A stretch of DNA of 64,000 nucleotides, taken from assembly GCA_038049695.1 (NCBI GenBank), contig CP142452.1:92697501-92761500 (forward strand), written 5' to 3'. The translations under genes and the position numbers were made by a program. How positions within the stretch are numbered: the stretch's first letter is position 1; each line of letters opens with the position of its first letter. The notes under the pieces were generated by a model. The model saw only the letters and a list, made by a program, of their open reading frames with translations, ran no database searches and was not told the origin of the DNA. This DNA comes from Cinnamomum chago (taxonomy: Eukaryota > Streptophyta > Magnoliopsida > Laurales > Lauraceae). Of the stretch, positions 20,700 to 34,900 are shown in pieces.

Positions 20700-23600
20700 T
20701 ACGGTATAAATGTATTCTTATACGGTATGTGTCAGTGGGAATACGTACGTACGTTTTGCCATTTCCCTTCAAAGCGAAAGGAAAAGCTCCAAAGGTGGTT
20801 TCTTTTCTTTTGTTTTTTTTTTACCAGGACGGTCAGCAGAAAAAGACAAAGCTGAATGGTGGGGCTCACCGCTTCAAGTCTGAAGAGACTGACCATCCCC
20901 AAACGGCAACTAACCTGGGTTAGTCACTAGCCGATTAATCGGGGCCCAAAAGCCACTCCATTGCATCGATGATCTTGACCGTTGAGATGAGGAGGGGGAT
21001 GTGTGTGTGGGACAGAATATGTGCCAAATGTTAAAAAAATAAAAAGTTTTGGTTTTTCCTTCACCAAAGTTTAAAAAAAAAAAAAAAAATTCAACGTTGT
21101 TTGTGATGCTAATTTTTGTGATACCGTAAAATGTTAATTTGATAATGTGATATTGCAAAATTCTGCCTTGGTAAAAAGTTAATGGGGCACATTTTTCTCT
21201 GTATTTTGATACTCACTTTCATCTATGTTCTCTCCGTCTCATTTTCTCTTTTCAAACAAGCTTTGAAATATGGAGAGAAATGTGCTTAATGACTTTTTAA
21301 CGATGTAGTTTTATATAATATCATATAATTCAATTAAAATTTTACAATATTGTAAAAAAAAATAGTAGTACAGAGATAGTTTGAAGAATTTTTTCAATTT
21401 TCATCATTGAACGTATATTTGATGGCTAATGGTGACAAAACCCTGTGATGCTTGTATCTATCGAGAGCAAACTTGTGTGCATGAGAAATTGACTCTACAA
21501 ACTTTTTCCTCTCTTTCATAAAAAAGATAAAGAGAGAGAAACTCTGACCTCAAAAATCACTTTTTATGTGGAATTGTAGATAATTTAGCTCATAAAACTA
21601 TGAATTAAAATTTTCAATATTCTATTTTGGAAATTCTCTCCTTTTTCTAGTCTAACCTATACACAAACATGCCCTTAGAATCTTGAGAATTAAAGAATAA
21701 GATATATGTAATTACAAATAAGTATATTCAATAAGATAAAAATAAAATCATATACGAAGTCATGAGAAACAATGAGCTGGTTTGAATTTTCAATCCGATT
21801 CTTGGATGGCCGGATTAATCTTAGTAATTCTCTGTCTATTCTTCCTTGCACCCCATTAGATGAAATACATTTATGCTAGTATGAGGTTGCATTACCACTG
21901 GCTTTAAATAAGAAATCCAAGGAGCACTCGTATAGGGACAAAAAACATCTCTAAATATCTTGCTCCATGTCACGACACATCATGCATGCAATTGCTTCCT
22001 AGCACATCACACCCCTCAAATTATAAGGGTTCATGGACCACAATTCATCGCGTGATAAGCTCTGTTGAAGTTTATAATGCTTTTTGTGCATGATCAATAT
22101 AACAGTAAAGTAAATTTTAATTTGAATAAAAACCTTTATGAGTGACAATTCATAGAGGAATATGGTATGACTTTGTTTGATTATATCATAATTAGGATTA
22201 TTACACGGATTTTAAAAAGAATCAGATGCTTACCAAAAACAAACAACTGAAGAGTTCAATGTGATTTTATTCATTTGATGATGTGAGGCCAACAGCAAAC
22301 AATACCAACAACATTTGGCTTGTGTAAACAATCAACACTTTTTAAAAAGAGCACAATAGAGACCATATGCTCACATATGTAAAATTGACAGGTAACGGAA
22401 CTATGTTCCAAGTGGGGTTCCTACAAATAACTTTTAGAAAGATAGAGTAACAGTTGCAACCACTCCTTTGAAAAATGTAAGTAAGTGGCAAGTCCATCCT
22501 ACGCAAGAATAAAGGAACTTCCTTGCCATTTCATGGGTTTGCTCCCAAATGGGGAGCTAAAGCAAGCTTGAATGAGGTTCCTAGAAAGTTCAAGTAAGAT
22601 TTTGTTTTCACAATGGGGTATGGTGTTTACTGCTTTAATCTTCCTTTCTTTGGAAGTAGACTTTATACGCGTTTGTTTGGTGTGTGAAAGCTTGAAATAG
22701 ATAAACAACTTTTTTTTAGGATTTGGCTCAAAATGGTTTTATAATCATTAACTTGTTTTCAAATGGTAAAGTTATTTTTAGAATTATATAAGAAGCCATC
22801 AACGATTTTTATTTTTGTTGGGTCCTTCATGGTATTCATATATGGATACAGAATGCCAACACATGTTTACCAGCCATTTCAGTTTAGGGTCTTACTACCA
22901 ATTCTAAGCCTGTTTGTTTTTCTTTTTATAGCATGTGTCTTCCGCGTTGCTCACTTTATTATTCCATAAGGTAATTTTATCTTTCCTAGGGGTTGTTTGT
23001 GCATACACTTTTCCGCATGAGTTAAATAAATGTTTCTACTTTCATACAAGATATTGTCTTCCGTGTGCTGCTCTCTTACAAAAAAGATATAAAATATTTC
23101 TATTTTTTTGTCAATTAAAGAGGATCAAACAGTCCAACTTCCTATATGAGAAACAAGTTTATGGCATAATAGGAACCTTCCTCTTCCACAGCTTTACACA
23201 AACTTGCCCTTAATTGCACCTCATGAATTTCATAGCCCACAAATTCATTATTTGAATGGATTTGTGTGAGTATAGAAGTCACAATTTTCTTTTCGTCCTA
23301 AATCCACACACTATTATCCAGCTGAGCTACAGTAGAGGGGCATATAAGTCACTTAATTGCGTACATAGTTCATGGAAAATTTTATTTCTTGGAATTTCAC
23401 ACAAAAGCTGTACAAGTTTTTGATGGGTGCCATTAATTAGGGAGGTCATGCTGGTGGACGCTGGGGATTGAGAATCCTACAACTCCACTCATGATGGACT
23501 CCCGCAGGTGAAATTTCAGCCCCTTCATATCTTAGTATAAGCAATAGGATTTTTTTTTTTCCTGCCCTGATAAGGACCTTAAACTACAAAACTTCAAACG

Positions 23601-24095
23601 GAAATAGAACACTTGAAATGTTCATAGTTGTCATCAAAAGAGGATTTTTTAACCCATTGTATATATATTCTATTAGCATATGGTAAGTGGCCCATGTCTT
23701 TGTTCTGTTTTCAGAGCATTGGACCTAATGGGATGTTGACCCATATATTTCACACTATTATATTTGTCATTGTCCTTTTGTTTTGATTTTAATATTTGAT
23801 ATGGGTCTTTTTATATACATGTAAATCGATTATCTCATGAAATGAACCACCCTATGAGATCCACTCTAATTAATTTTGTTTGTCAATTATACTTTGATGG
23901 GGTAAGATGGCAATCTCCTTTATAAGTTCTCATCTCTGGCCCCTCCCTCTCTCCATTCAATGTTCTTGTTCAACCATAAAACAAAGAATAAGAAAATTCA
24001 GAGGCAACATTTGACACGCATTTAAGATCCATTAACACGGTCAAATGCAATTAGAAATTGACTTACAATTTAACCCATAAGGGCTTGCAATTTCT
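20700..24095. other. Intergenic AT-rich DNA, no gene recognised
   Basis: Contains poly-A/T tracts (21073-21089) and scattered short frames without family motifs. Fragments beginning GTTTGTTTGGTGTG (about 22670) resemble Tourist-type ends but have no partner that I could place. Confidence 0.55.
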
Positions 24096-24366
24096 CATGT
24101 TTGGCAATAGGTGAGGAATCCAGAGATGTGAGGCTTCGTTACTATCCTTGGAACAAGGATTCCTTACTGAGAATTTATATAGCTAAAGATTTCACATCAA
24201 TATGGGTGCATATCGATGCTTATATATTTGATAAAATCTATTTTAAGCGCAAATCCACAAAAGTGGGGATTTCCAAATCCTACAGGGGATGGTCATATTT
24301 AAGAATCCAAACAAATGGGGATCTCCATAGGCCCAATTCTTCGGAGATTTACAGTTGCCAAACATG
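24096..24366. mobile_element. MITE with CATGTTTGGCAA terminal repeats
   Basis: The left end CATGTTTGGCAAT is matched by the inverted right end TTGCCAAACATG, enclosing 271 bp. The family is unclear because I see no convincing target duplication. The 88-codon open frame across it is likely chance. Confidence 0.6.
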
Positions 24367-26876
24367 AATTTTTCACGAGTGGGTGGAAAGCAAAAATCTT
24401 TTCCTTGTATATTTGGCTGTGAAACGCTACCTTAGGATAAATATTATCTTAAATTCATACAAGTTAGTGTAATTTATCCTCTTGATACAGATCAGTTCTA
24501 TTCCATGGAGCTTAGAATTTAGAATTCAATTGGTGAACCCTGTCACAAGTATGGCAAATTGGAATTTAAAATACAATTTGATGATAACTCCTCCAAATAT
24601 AAAAATATATACAGACATTTCCCCTGGACTACAGTTTCCCATAAGCTAGAGTTGGAAAATGGGACCCATGAAACGATTTGTGTGCATAAACCCATTATTA
24701 TATATGAAGCGAAAAGAGTTCAATTGAGAAATCGAGGATCAATTTCAATTTGATTTTGACCAACTCTAGCTAATTAATGTTGACATTGCATTCCCTTCTC
24801 ATTCTTGTCCCCACTCCCCTCCTTTCCGTATCTAATTTAGCTTCTTCTAATCGTAACTTAAATTCATTTAAGTTAATTAACATTCAAGTATCCGCAATAT
24901 TAGCCCGGATCCGTTTCACTTTAGCCCGTTTCATCTTTATTTGAATTAAGTTGCAAGTTGCAAAATGACTGACTCTCTTCTTGACTTATATAAAAGCACA
25001 TGTATTATGTAGCCAGAGGCCCAAAACTTTTCCCTTTTCTAATGATTCATGACAGATGGGGAACAAAGGCTTTCATAGTTTCATATCTTTTATAATCTCT
25101 ATTGTACAATATTTTTTTAGCATGGTACTTGAGTTATTTGAGTTACTTTAGCATATCACCTTCTTGTGGAGATCTTCTTCTTACATCTCTAATAAAATAT
25201 ACAAAGAATATTCCTTGAATTCTTCAAAGTAGCAATGAATAGTAAGACTATGCTCCTCCCTATTGTTATCCAATTTTATTTTTTTTAGTTTTTCTGGGTT
25301 TTAAATTCTCACGTGTCTTTTCCTCGCTAACTACCTCTTCAAGTTCCATTAATCAGAAATTCCTCCATCGGGAAATCATGCCTTTTTTCCAGATTCGCAG
25401 TAAGTCAATCTTTTCCTTTCACTTCAGCTATCATGCTTTTGTTTTCTTTCGCCTGAAAGGCGAATTAGAGTTGTTAACATTTGATTTTAGAGACGAGGTT
25501 TTGTCCTTTTGATGCTCTAAATTAATCTATGCTAATAGATTAGTTTGGGATATTGAGTTTTGCATATTTTGTTCTATTTTTATAATTTCAATATGAACTT
25601 GGGTCAAAGTTATAATTGAGCCCTGCCATGTATGAGTTTGTCAAGTTAGATAGTTGTATTAAGATGCCTAATTTGCATTGTAGCTATCTAAAATATATAA
25701 TGCCACAGTATGTATAAGGGATCATTATAGAGAGATAATATAAGATCACCACGTGAAGAAGATGGCTTAAACCCAACACCGAATACCACTTTGATCTGGG
25801 TGGTGTTTGAGTTTAATATGGTTTGTGCTGGTGTTATTTATCCACTGTTACCTCGTGGAAGAAGTGCACCCACATTGCAAATTTTCCTGGCTTGTATCAC
25901 AGCATATGGTGTTTTTGTATTCTTCTTTGTAATTGTGTGAAGTTTTTTGTCACATGATACAATTATATATATGTTGGTTCGATTTAATGGTTCTCAACAA
26001 TGGTGAAGATGTTTGGTTCCTCCATGTATAATATGTATCTGTTTCAAGTTCTATTTCCTTAGCACTTGTCAACAGGGGGAAAAAAAAGTATATGTACATG
26101 TTAATACTACAGTACTACAAAAAGCACTATTAGTATCTCTCAATCTGTTCAGGCCATTTTCTAACACCTATTGCATTGATCTTTCCTTAATTTTGAAGGC
26201 TATTGAATCAATTTTAAAATGAACAAAATGGTAGTGGCACTCATATATAATATTGCTGGCTTGAACAACAATCACGTCATATTCAGATGAAGATGAATAA
26301 CTAGGTTTTGGTTAGTGGTTTTCCAATTGCATTAACAAAGAGGGTTAAACTTCATCTCGGGGTTAAAGCCTCGGAGGAAACGGACTTCAAGTGATGGCTA
26401 TTCTTCAATTTCCAAAAAAGAAAAAAAAAGATAGTTATTCAGGCCAACACGTATATTAGTCATAGAGGGATTCATATTTCTTTAATTTAAAATTATTTTT
26501 ATTTATTTTACATTTAAATAGAGCTACTTTTTTAATAATAGCAACACATATTAGAATTTATAAAATTTTAAAAAAATATTATATTTTTATATACATTTTC
26601 GAAATTTAGTTTTATGACTTAACAAGAAATGAGATGAATACTGTTTTAACTTAAAATGTTTTTTTTTCCAACTATTTTTGCCTTAAAGTTAATTCATATA
26701 TAGTTTGCAGCTTACAAATACTATAATAGTACTTACTTCTTTGAATAAGTTCTCAGGTATAGAATTCTTTGAATACTAAATAATATATATACATATTATT
26801 TTAGATAAATACTATAATTCTAAAAAATAATTTTATATTTTATATTTATTTTCTTTTAATTAATATTATAAAGACA
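24367..26876. other. AT-rich DNA, no gene recognised
   Basis: No coding signal. At 24694 TTATTATATATGAAGCGAA appears, a word shared with 27354 and nearly with 29896, probably a Helitron 5' region (see findings). Confidence 0.5.
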
Positions 26877-27351
26877 TCTATATATATATATTGCAGATTG
26901 ATTTCAATTTATAAATCAGCCTCAATTTCTCAATTGATTTTGACATTTCCAATTGATTTTGACTCTACAATTCATTTATTACTCCATCAATTGCTCAATA
27001 ACCTACCCTTCTTCTCTTACCCATCTCTTAAAGAGAGAGAGACCACCATGATACCACATCATTATAGCCCATTTCATTTATGAATTAAAATCTTCTTTTC
27101 CCCTTCTAAAAATGTTATTATTCATGTTAAGAATGGTAATGTCTCTTTAATATGATAAATGCCACTAAATTATCTATCTCTCCTATTTTATTCACTCCAT
27201 GAATGCCAATCAAACACACATGGAGAAATCTCGCCAACTTACAATATGACCATATCTAAATAACTCGGTTTCATCATAGTGGATTACTACTTTTACATTT
27301 TTCACATCATAAAATATGTTGCCCGTGCTAAGCACGGGTGTCTTTCGCTAG
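26877..27351 (+). mobile_element. Non-autonomous Helitron
   Basis: The segment begins TC (TCTATATATATATATTGCAG) after an A and ends CTAG before a T, the A|TC...CTRR|T rule of Helitrons. A perfect hairpin, CCCGTGCT-A-AGCACGGG (27322-27338), sits 9 bp before the CTAG, as expected at the 3' end. It is 475 bp with no Rep/helicase gene. Confidence 0.7.
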
Positions 27352-28483
27352 TTATTATATATGAAGCCAATTGAATTCAGATTCGATTTTGAGGCTGATT
27401 TCTGATTTGATTTTGACCATCTTTTGGAAATTTGACCTGGTGTTAATACTATCATGTCTCTTGGTCTCCTTTCCCTCTCATTTCTCTTTAAAACATCTAT
27501 GTTGACTCCTCATTTAATACTTTAACGAGTATGTAGGAGCTGGAGAAGATAAGAGTTAGGAGACCCTACTTTGCAAATTAACGAGACCCTATTGTTATGA
27601 TTTGGTTTTTCTCCTTCAATATTTATGAATTATTGAGTATTTGTATAGGAATGTGAAAATTATAGAAAACTGGAATTAAGAGAATTTTAACTTTAGTTTC
27701 TCTATTATGATGTATATATGGGCTTACTTTTAATTTTGAAGCCCAATTCTTTCAATACTCTCATTAATTGAAACTTCTTTTAAAATTGTCTTCTCTAATT
27801 ACCTTTCATTATTGAATATAATCCCTTTGATAAAGACATTTAAGAATAAGAAAATAACGTAGCATTCTTATTTTTAGTAAAAAATAAATTGATTCATGAA
27901 AAAAAGTCTCTTATTTTTAAAGTGTAATTCTTTAAAATACAATCCTGACATCACTTCAAAATAGCAATAGAAATTTCAATATGGACCCCAAATAGGCTGC
28001 TGAATAAAAGTTATACCCATCTATCTCGATCCCCATTATTGATGTAGACCTTTGACTTTCTACGTTGGCTTTAAAAGTTTAGTTTTGAGTATGGCATACT
28101 AGAAAGGTTATATAAAGTGATCTTTTTTTTTTTGAATTATATATATATATATATATATAACTTCTCTTTGAAACACTTGTACGTTTTTCAAAATATCATA
28201 TTTTAAGATAGAGTAATGTATCAAGAGTTAACATGGATCACTAATTAAATATGTTATTTTTGTAGGCTATTTCTCCATGAACTTTGAAAGGAGGTCTATC
28301 CTCATTTTTGGGTTTTAGTTCTAGTATAAATGTTGTGCTGGACACGGGGCATGTAAATGACATTGCAAATTCGTAAACAATATGATTTTTAAAGGAATAA
28401 ACCCATCTCCGTTTATTGTTATGTTTCTAAAATCTATTAAAAGATCTTGCACAGAATAATGAGAAGATTCCAATCAAGTTCCC
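27352..28483. other. AT-rich sequence next to the Helitron
   Basis: Starts with TTATTATATATGAAGCC, then AT-rich DNA with a TA microsatellite (28139-28160). No gene seen. It could be the 5' part of a second Helitron ending at 29355. Confidence 0.4.
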
Positions 28484-28491
28484 ATGTCAAG

Positions 28492-28890
28492 TAGGGTGGT
28501 AAACGGGTCAGTTCCGGTCCAGGTCCATGGTGGACCTGGAACCAGAACCGTTAAGGAGAAGGTGGAACCGGATCCGGACCCGGAACCGTTTCGGAACCGG
28601 TTTCTTGGCTCTGGAACCGGAACTAGAACCATATATGGGACGGGTCTGGATCCGGATCTGGATTCGGATCCGGGTTTAGGTAGAGAATGATATTAAAAAA
28701 ATATGATTTTTAAGAGAGATTTTCAGAAATTGATGTAATATATCGGGTCTTAGATCCATAGGTCCGAACCAAGGTGAAACCGGACCCAGACCCATTTACT
28801 TATCGAGGCCTAAATAAGGACCCAGACCCGGTTTTTAACGGGTCGGAACTTCCGGGTAATCGGAGAATCGGGTACCCATTTACATCCCTA
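28492..28890. mobile_element. hAT MITE with perfect 8-bp TSD
   Basis: 399 bp, left end TAGGGTGGTAAACGGG, right end (inverted) TAGGGATGTAAATGGG. The target duplication ATGTCAAG is exact (28484-28491 and 28891-28898). The interior repeats GGACCCGGAACCGG-like words in both orientations and is much more GC-rich than its surroundings. The 68-codon frame across it is not a gene. Confidence 0.9.
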
Positions 28891-28898
28891 ATGTCAAG

Positions 28899-31530
28899 CA
28901 TGTAAATTATCGGTCTCGTTATCATAGCATCTTATAGATCAATTGTTTTAACACTTCTTTTGGAGGTTTATCATGACAACGTGTTCAACTATTATTAGAG
29001 CCATGATTTTATTCCCTCCATTGTTGTCCCCATTCACTTTTTCGACCTCATTTTTTTAAAACTAAAATAGAGATATGTCCTATAATGATACACCATCAGT
29101 TTTCCATTATTATGGAGATTATTGTATATGGTTTGAAATTCTACATATTTAAAATATTTGAGATAAGAAAAGATGACAGATTTGGGACAAGAATAGACTG
29201 CAACGCAATGTGTATTGTTACTTTACTTACCTTTGTTAATATTAATCTTTTAAGCATTCACTAAAAAAGATTGTGCATTGATTTACCCCAAAAAAATGTG
29301 CATTTCAAATTTTCACACACTTTTTCACTACAAGCACGGGTTTTCTCTTCCCTAGTTTATAAGTTGAGTCGGGATCCTTTAATGGGCCATTTGCCATTTA
29401 TGCATGAGGTATGGACCTGTATTTTACATATTTGGCATTTTTATACGCAAACATTTTATATATGAAACACATTGTCATATTTGTCAAAATCAACATTTCA
29501 AATGAGTAAATGATCAGTATATCTAATGGTTTTAATTGTGCTTCGATATGTTGGCCAAATTTCACAATTTTCTCAAAATCTACAAAGAATTCAAGATATA
29601 AAACTAATATATTGATTCTTATATTAATTTGAGAATGTTAATTAGCTAGAACCATGAATTGGGTGCCCATAAAACTGAATGAAATCGGGTCTATATGTTG
29701 AGGATTTTTGGACATAACATGAGGGGTCATTTATTTGTCTTCATTTATATATGTAAATAATTTGCATTCTTAATAAGTAGGCACATCGACATTTGTTTAT
29801 GCTCATTTATGCATGTGAGGTGTGGTGTTATAGGTCCTTTTCATATGAGAATTTATGCACCTGGGAAGATTTGTGAAAGTGAAACGATTGCACGCCTATT
29901 TATATATATGAAGCGAAGTGATTTCAATTTGAAGTGATATATATATTTTTATATCCTTTTTAATAATTTTTTTATTTTTTATTTCTTTTATTATCATTTC
30001 TCACTTGTGATGGGTTTTAGTGTGTATTTTTTTTAATTTTTTTACAATCGTTTTCATGAATTTGTGGATTCTCACTTGCCCTTCTGTGCTCCATTTTTGA
30101 GGTTTTTTTTTCCTCATGAGTGTTTGATTATTTTAAATTGCTTATGTTATTGAGTTGATTATGGATCTCCATTTCTATGTTTTATTTCTATGTGTCTTTC
30201 AAATTTCATTGGATTTTATTCATAGTTTATATTGTTTGTTTGTTTTGATTTTTTTTTTTTTAGTTTTCTTGATCATTAATCTTCAATTTTCATGGGCTTG
30301 TGTTTTTTTCTTTTAAATTATATGGTATTCGGTATTGAATTCTTATGGACTTCTTCTTTTTTTCCTCTCTCTCAAACTAAAACCTTTTGCATTTAATTTT
30401 AAAGAAACTAATCATAATTTTTTTTTTATAAATTTTAATATTATGATTAGCACGGGCATGTTTTTCTAGTTAATTAGTTATAGCAGGTGCCAATACAAGC
30501 TATTCACAAGAGTAGCCATGGTCTCTAATCTTGTCATTAACTTTTATTATTTTCGACTCCTATGGGACCTAAATGTTTAATCCAGCTGCTCAACTTGTTT
30601 ATTAACACATTAAACCCTAAAACATTCGGTTTCGTGTATTAAATATTAATGAATTTTGAAACATATAAAGATCTTGCTTATGTTATTTCATTGGTTTATT
30701 GTTTAAAGTTTATTCATCTGAAAATGGTGCTTTTGGAACAAATATGGTATTGTATTTTACATGTAAATTATCCATACAACATTTTTTTACACATAAATCT
30801 TACTCGTTTATAAGATGGCATATATTTTTCATCACATGTGTAAACTACAAATAACCCCCCATGGTTCATTAGAATTTAGAAAAATAAATAAGCTCAACAG
30901 CTCAATTATCAATTTGTGGTATACAAAACTGAGAAGAAGAAAAAGATTGAAGGAATTCAGTTTCATAACCTGTGCTGAGCTAGTACCCTATTAGAACTGT
31001 TCTAGTGCCTTTTCTTCATTAACTCTTCCTCCAATTTGTAAATGATTCATGGGAAATGACCCGATTTATACATCATTTACACACTTTATTCACAATTCCT
31101 ACGTGAGTGAAAACAAATAACATCATGTGCAATTCATGCACTTGCATTATTTACCTATATAAGTGCAATATTTACCTATATAAGTGCAAACGAGAAGGGC
31201 CACTTACATAGTTCTCGCCAGCCTGTCTAGAGTTCGAACTTTTGGGTACATCACATATTTCACTTATAATGTGAGAGAATAAAACCACTAATTCGGTGTA
31301 TCTTTCAAAAATTGAGTAATTCAAAATAAATGCCCTCCCAATAAATGATATGTCTCAAACTAAACCTTTATAAGAGCTGGTCCCATGGTAAATTTGGCTA
31401 TCTGATAAAAATGTTGATTAATAAATATAAATAAATTGTGTTTTTATTTTATCAGAAACAAGAACAGTCATTAAAAGGAGAAAAACAAAATACAAAGGAA
31501 AGCAAGAGAAGAGAAACAAGAGGGAACAAG
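28899..31530. other. AT-rich DNA with two more Helitron-type 3' ends
   Basis: AGCACGGG followed by CTAG|T occurs at 29333-29355 (CTAG 29352-29355) and TAGCACGGGCATG followed by CTAG|T at 30448-30469. A 5'-type word TTTATATATATGAAGCGAA is at 29896. The segment 29893-30469 could be a 577-bp Helitron. No gene seen. Confidence 0.4.
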
Positions 31531-31534
31531 AGCA

Positions 31535-31985
31535 TTAGACCCATCCCTAACCCTTACAAAACCAAACCGAGCTCAAGGAGACAACCTATCAACTCCTTTC
31601 TTAGCTGAAAAATCAGCCATTGAAGTAGCCGATCTAACCTCATGATAGAACTCGGCATTAAGAGAAGAAAGCTTCTTAATTTCATTAAAATGAAATTAAA
31701 ATTTACATGAGAAGGTCTCCCTATTAGACACTCAAACAACCGCATTAAAAGAATCACTTTCAACAATGAGAGCCTTAGAATAATCCCTTGGAAACAAACC
31801 AAGAGCCTCTAAAATAGCCACACTTTCGCTTCATTCAAATTACAAAATCAAATGTTCTTAGAGAACATAATTAAGATATCACCCTTATAATTGTGAAGCA
31901 CTCAATCAATACCTGCCAATCCAAACTTACTCGTAGACGCTCCATCACATTAAGTTTCAGGACCCCAACTGGAGGAGGAGACTGT
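31535..31985 (-). pseudogene. LINE-type RNase H relic
   Basis: Read on the minus strand in shifting frames, this shows the plant RNase H-like domain: LKLNV-DGAS (after one frameshift), a glycine-rich GVL segment, NLNEAKV, ALIVESDSFNAV and SMADFSAKKGVDRLS. Acidic positions D, E, D and D of the active site can be matched. At least four stops and two shifts break it. This domain occurs at the C-terminus of plant LINE reverse transcriptases and in their derivatives. No RT is visible upstream, so it is a 5'-truncated tail. A T/A-rich stretch follows at lower coordinates. Confidence 0.7.
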
Positions 31986-31989
31986 CTTT

Positions 31990-34900
31990 ACTAAATTTTT
32001 AATGGAATGAATCATCTTAAAATGAGAACACCACCTACTGAAGCAAAAATTAGTGAGGGATAACCTCTTCAATTAAAATGAGAAGTGCCACAGATGACCC
32101 CCACAGGCCCCACTCCACACTGGTGGGGTCCGTAGTCCGTAGTCCGGACTCGAACTCTTTTTAAGTTCGTCCCCAGTGGCGTAGTCCTGACCAAAACAAT
32201 CATAGCCGTTTCTGAAACGGCCTTCAATGCTTACTGTAGCGGTCATTTCATGCCTTAAATGTTCATTATGTCGATTGTTACAACTGTTCTAGGATAAAGA
32301 GTAATACTGGCGGTCCAAGGCAAACCCATATGGTAGGGCCCATATCTCAAACAGTTCTTTCCATCTCAGTACATACATATAAGTAGCCTTATCCACCACC
32401 ATGCACAAATCGAATTCGCGGGCATATGGCTAGGTATCTTTCTCATCGAAATTCATCTTTCAGCTAAGTGGTATCCATCTGGGCACTGATCTGAATTCAC
32501 CATCAAAACTCTCACCTCCTATTTACATCGGATTCATTTTATTTGCACCAATTCAAAAGGGCTGAATTATTGGATTGGGAGTAATTTTTTTTCATATATA
32601 ATGTTGTTAAATTCATAGACACGGATAAAAGGGTTATGATGATTTAATTGACTTATAATTTTTTACATATATAGGTCACATTCATATCTCCAACGTCTTA
32701 AGATTGAAGGATGGCTTTATACAGAGCTCTATGGAAAGTGAGAACCATTCCAACGAAAGCATAAGCTCAGATTTTTCGAGACAAAGCTTCTTACTTGAGT
32801 GGTAAAGGGTGACCGTTCTCACCGGGCTGTCCAGGATATAAACTATGAATGCATCACTACTTTCTTCTGGCATATGTCGGCTTTTTTTTTCTGTATACGT
32901 GAGCTCCTTCCCCATTTGAGTAGGTTGTATTCATGTATTCGTGAGCCCTCATTTGGGTCGAAAGTCCATTGACCGAGTTATAAAAAAAGGAAAATAAAAG
33001 AAAATGAAAAACCCAAGGTTTGATTTTCCATTCATCCTAGCCGGTTGTTTTTTTTTTTTTTTTCTTTTTTTCAAAGAGCGGCCAAGATTGCGTTCCTTCG
33101 ACTCGCCGAGTTTTTCAAATGACCCCCACGAGTTCTAAATGGTAAGACGTGATCTTGACCGTTGCTTGACCGTCAAAACCAGTTCCATCAGAATTTGCCT
33201 TCTGCAGAAATCAACAGCACTTAACGGCGTCAGCTCTATCATTTGCCATGTCCCTATCGTAGTGCCACGTCATCACCACTTTAGTACGGGAGGGATGGGT
33301 TATTCTCTAACCGCGAGTAATCTGACTCGAGTTACGATTTACCATTATTTTTTCTTTTCATTCTTTATTTTGGCCTTTTAAGTACAGTCCTTTTTGTCGT
33401 TTTCCGTGACTCAGCTTTTCATGATTTCGTAATGCAGAAAGTGACCTACACGTGTCCTCCCTGGCGCTCATCTCAGTGGAATCCAACGGTCTACAGCTGA
33501 GATTCCCTGACGGTTGCCTCCCGATTGACGGTTGATCTTGAATTCACGTACGGATGTCAGATGGAGACATGGAGCCCACCGCACGTGCAGAATCCGATGT
33601 GGCTGCCACATTGAATTACTTACATCAAAACTCATTTTAGAGAATCCGGTGTCCATCATCTCTCGTATCACTGAAAATCTGGGTAATGCTGGTTTGTGGG
33701 GGTACCAGATTAAAAATCTCTACCCATCAAAATGAATCACACACTTCATCATGTATTTCATAAATGATCAACTGGCCCATTGGCTGTCAGCAGAGTCTTT
33801 TAGAGGGGTAAAATTTGACAAAAGTACATACACCAAGGTGAAATTTACTTTCAAGTGGTTGCATCACCAAATTTTCTACTATTCTAAAAATCAAGAGATG
33901 TGAGCTTAATTTTAAAAATGACAAAGCTTTGTGACCAATTGTAGTCAAAATAAAGTAATCGACATAAATTGCTATACTTTTTAGTTCATTTTTACATGCT
34001 ACACAAGTTCTTAATCAATTGGTGATGGATATTTGATACTTAAGAAGAGAGATTTTATTTGGATTTTGAATGATTGGAAGATTATCTTCATTACATCATA
34101 TTAAAAGCTCTTTTAAAACGAAACAACTTGATAAGTGTGGTCCAACATCACATACTGTATGATTTTATTCAATGGCTTTAATTACCAAATCGAATTTAGA
34201 TTTTAAGGCATATTAATAAATATTGTATGATTTGCATCTGACAATTCACCATGAATATTTGCCTGCTTTGGACCATAAGGTGACTTTGGAGACGCATTTT
34301 AGTGAGTCTAGATCTATGCTGATGTCTCTTACAAATGAACTCATTTGATCAGAAACAATCAATGTCACCTAGCTTTTCAGGAATTGATTTTTATATATGC
34401 CACTCTTTCAACTATTCTTCCACTTTGTTAATTTGCTAATTATTCCTCTTCCTACATGTGGAGAATCTGGAGTACCAAAAATAATAATAATTTCTACGTC
34501 ATTACTCATTTCTATGTCTAGTATCAGACGACTTGCAAAGTGTAATTAGAGTACTAATCCATGAATTGCTACTTTTTCTAAGTTTTTCTTGCTTTTATCA
34601 TGTTTTGGACATGGATGATCATATTCCAACCGTAGACTCACCTGACCAAGAAGGGGCACTGTCTCTTAATCGAATCATAAAACCCTGTCGAGGATGTCCC
34701 ACAGATCAGACACTTGAGATGAAGACTTTGATGCGATCAAACCTTTGTAAAACACAAATGATGGACAGTCTAGATCATCAAATCTTGCAACAACAATCCC
34801 TAAAAAAAATGATGTCCCACATTCTATATCCTAAATTGGACATGGAGAAATGTGATGTGAATTGAATATTACCTAAAAAATATTGGCTTTTATTCCAAGC

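Noticed and set aside
27316-27352. Perfect hairpin as a rho-type terminator or small RNA gene
   Set aside because: In plant nuclear DNA a CCCGTGCT/AGCACGGG hairpin followed by CTAG|T is the Helitron 3' end, and the matching TC start is present.
28484-28690. 68-codon frame with DPDPEP-type repeats
   Set aside because: It runs through the left half of a hAT MITE and starts in its target duplication. It is not a gene.
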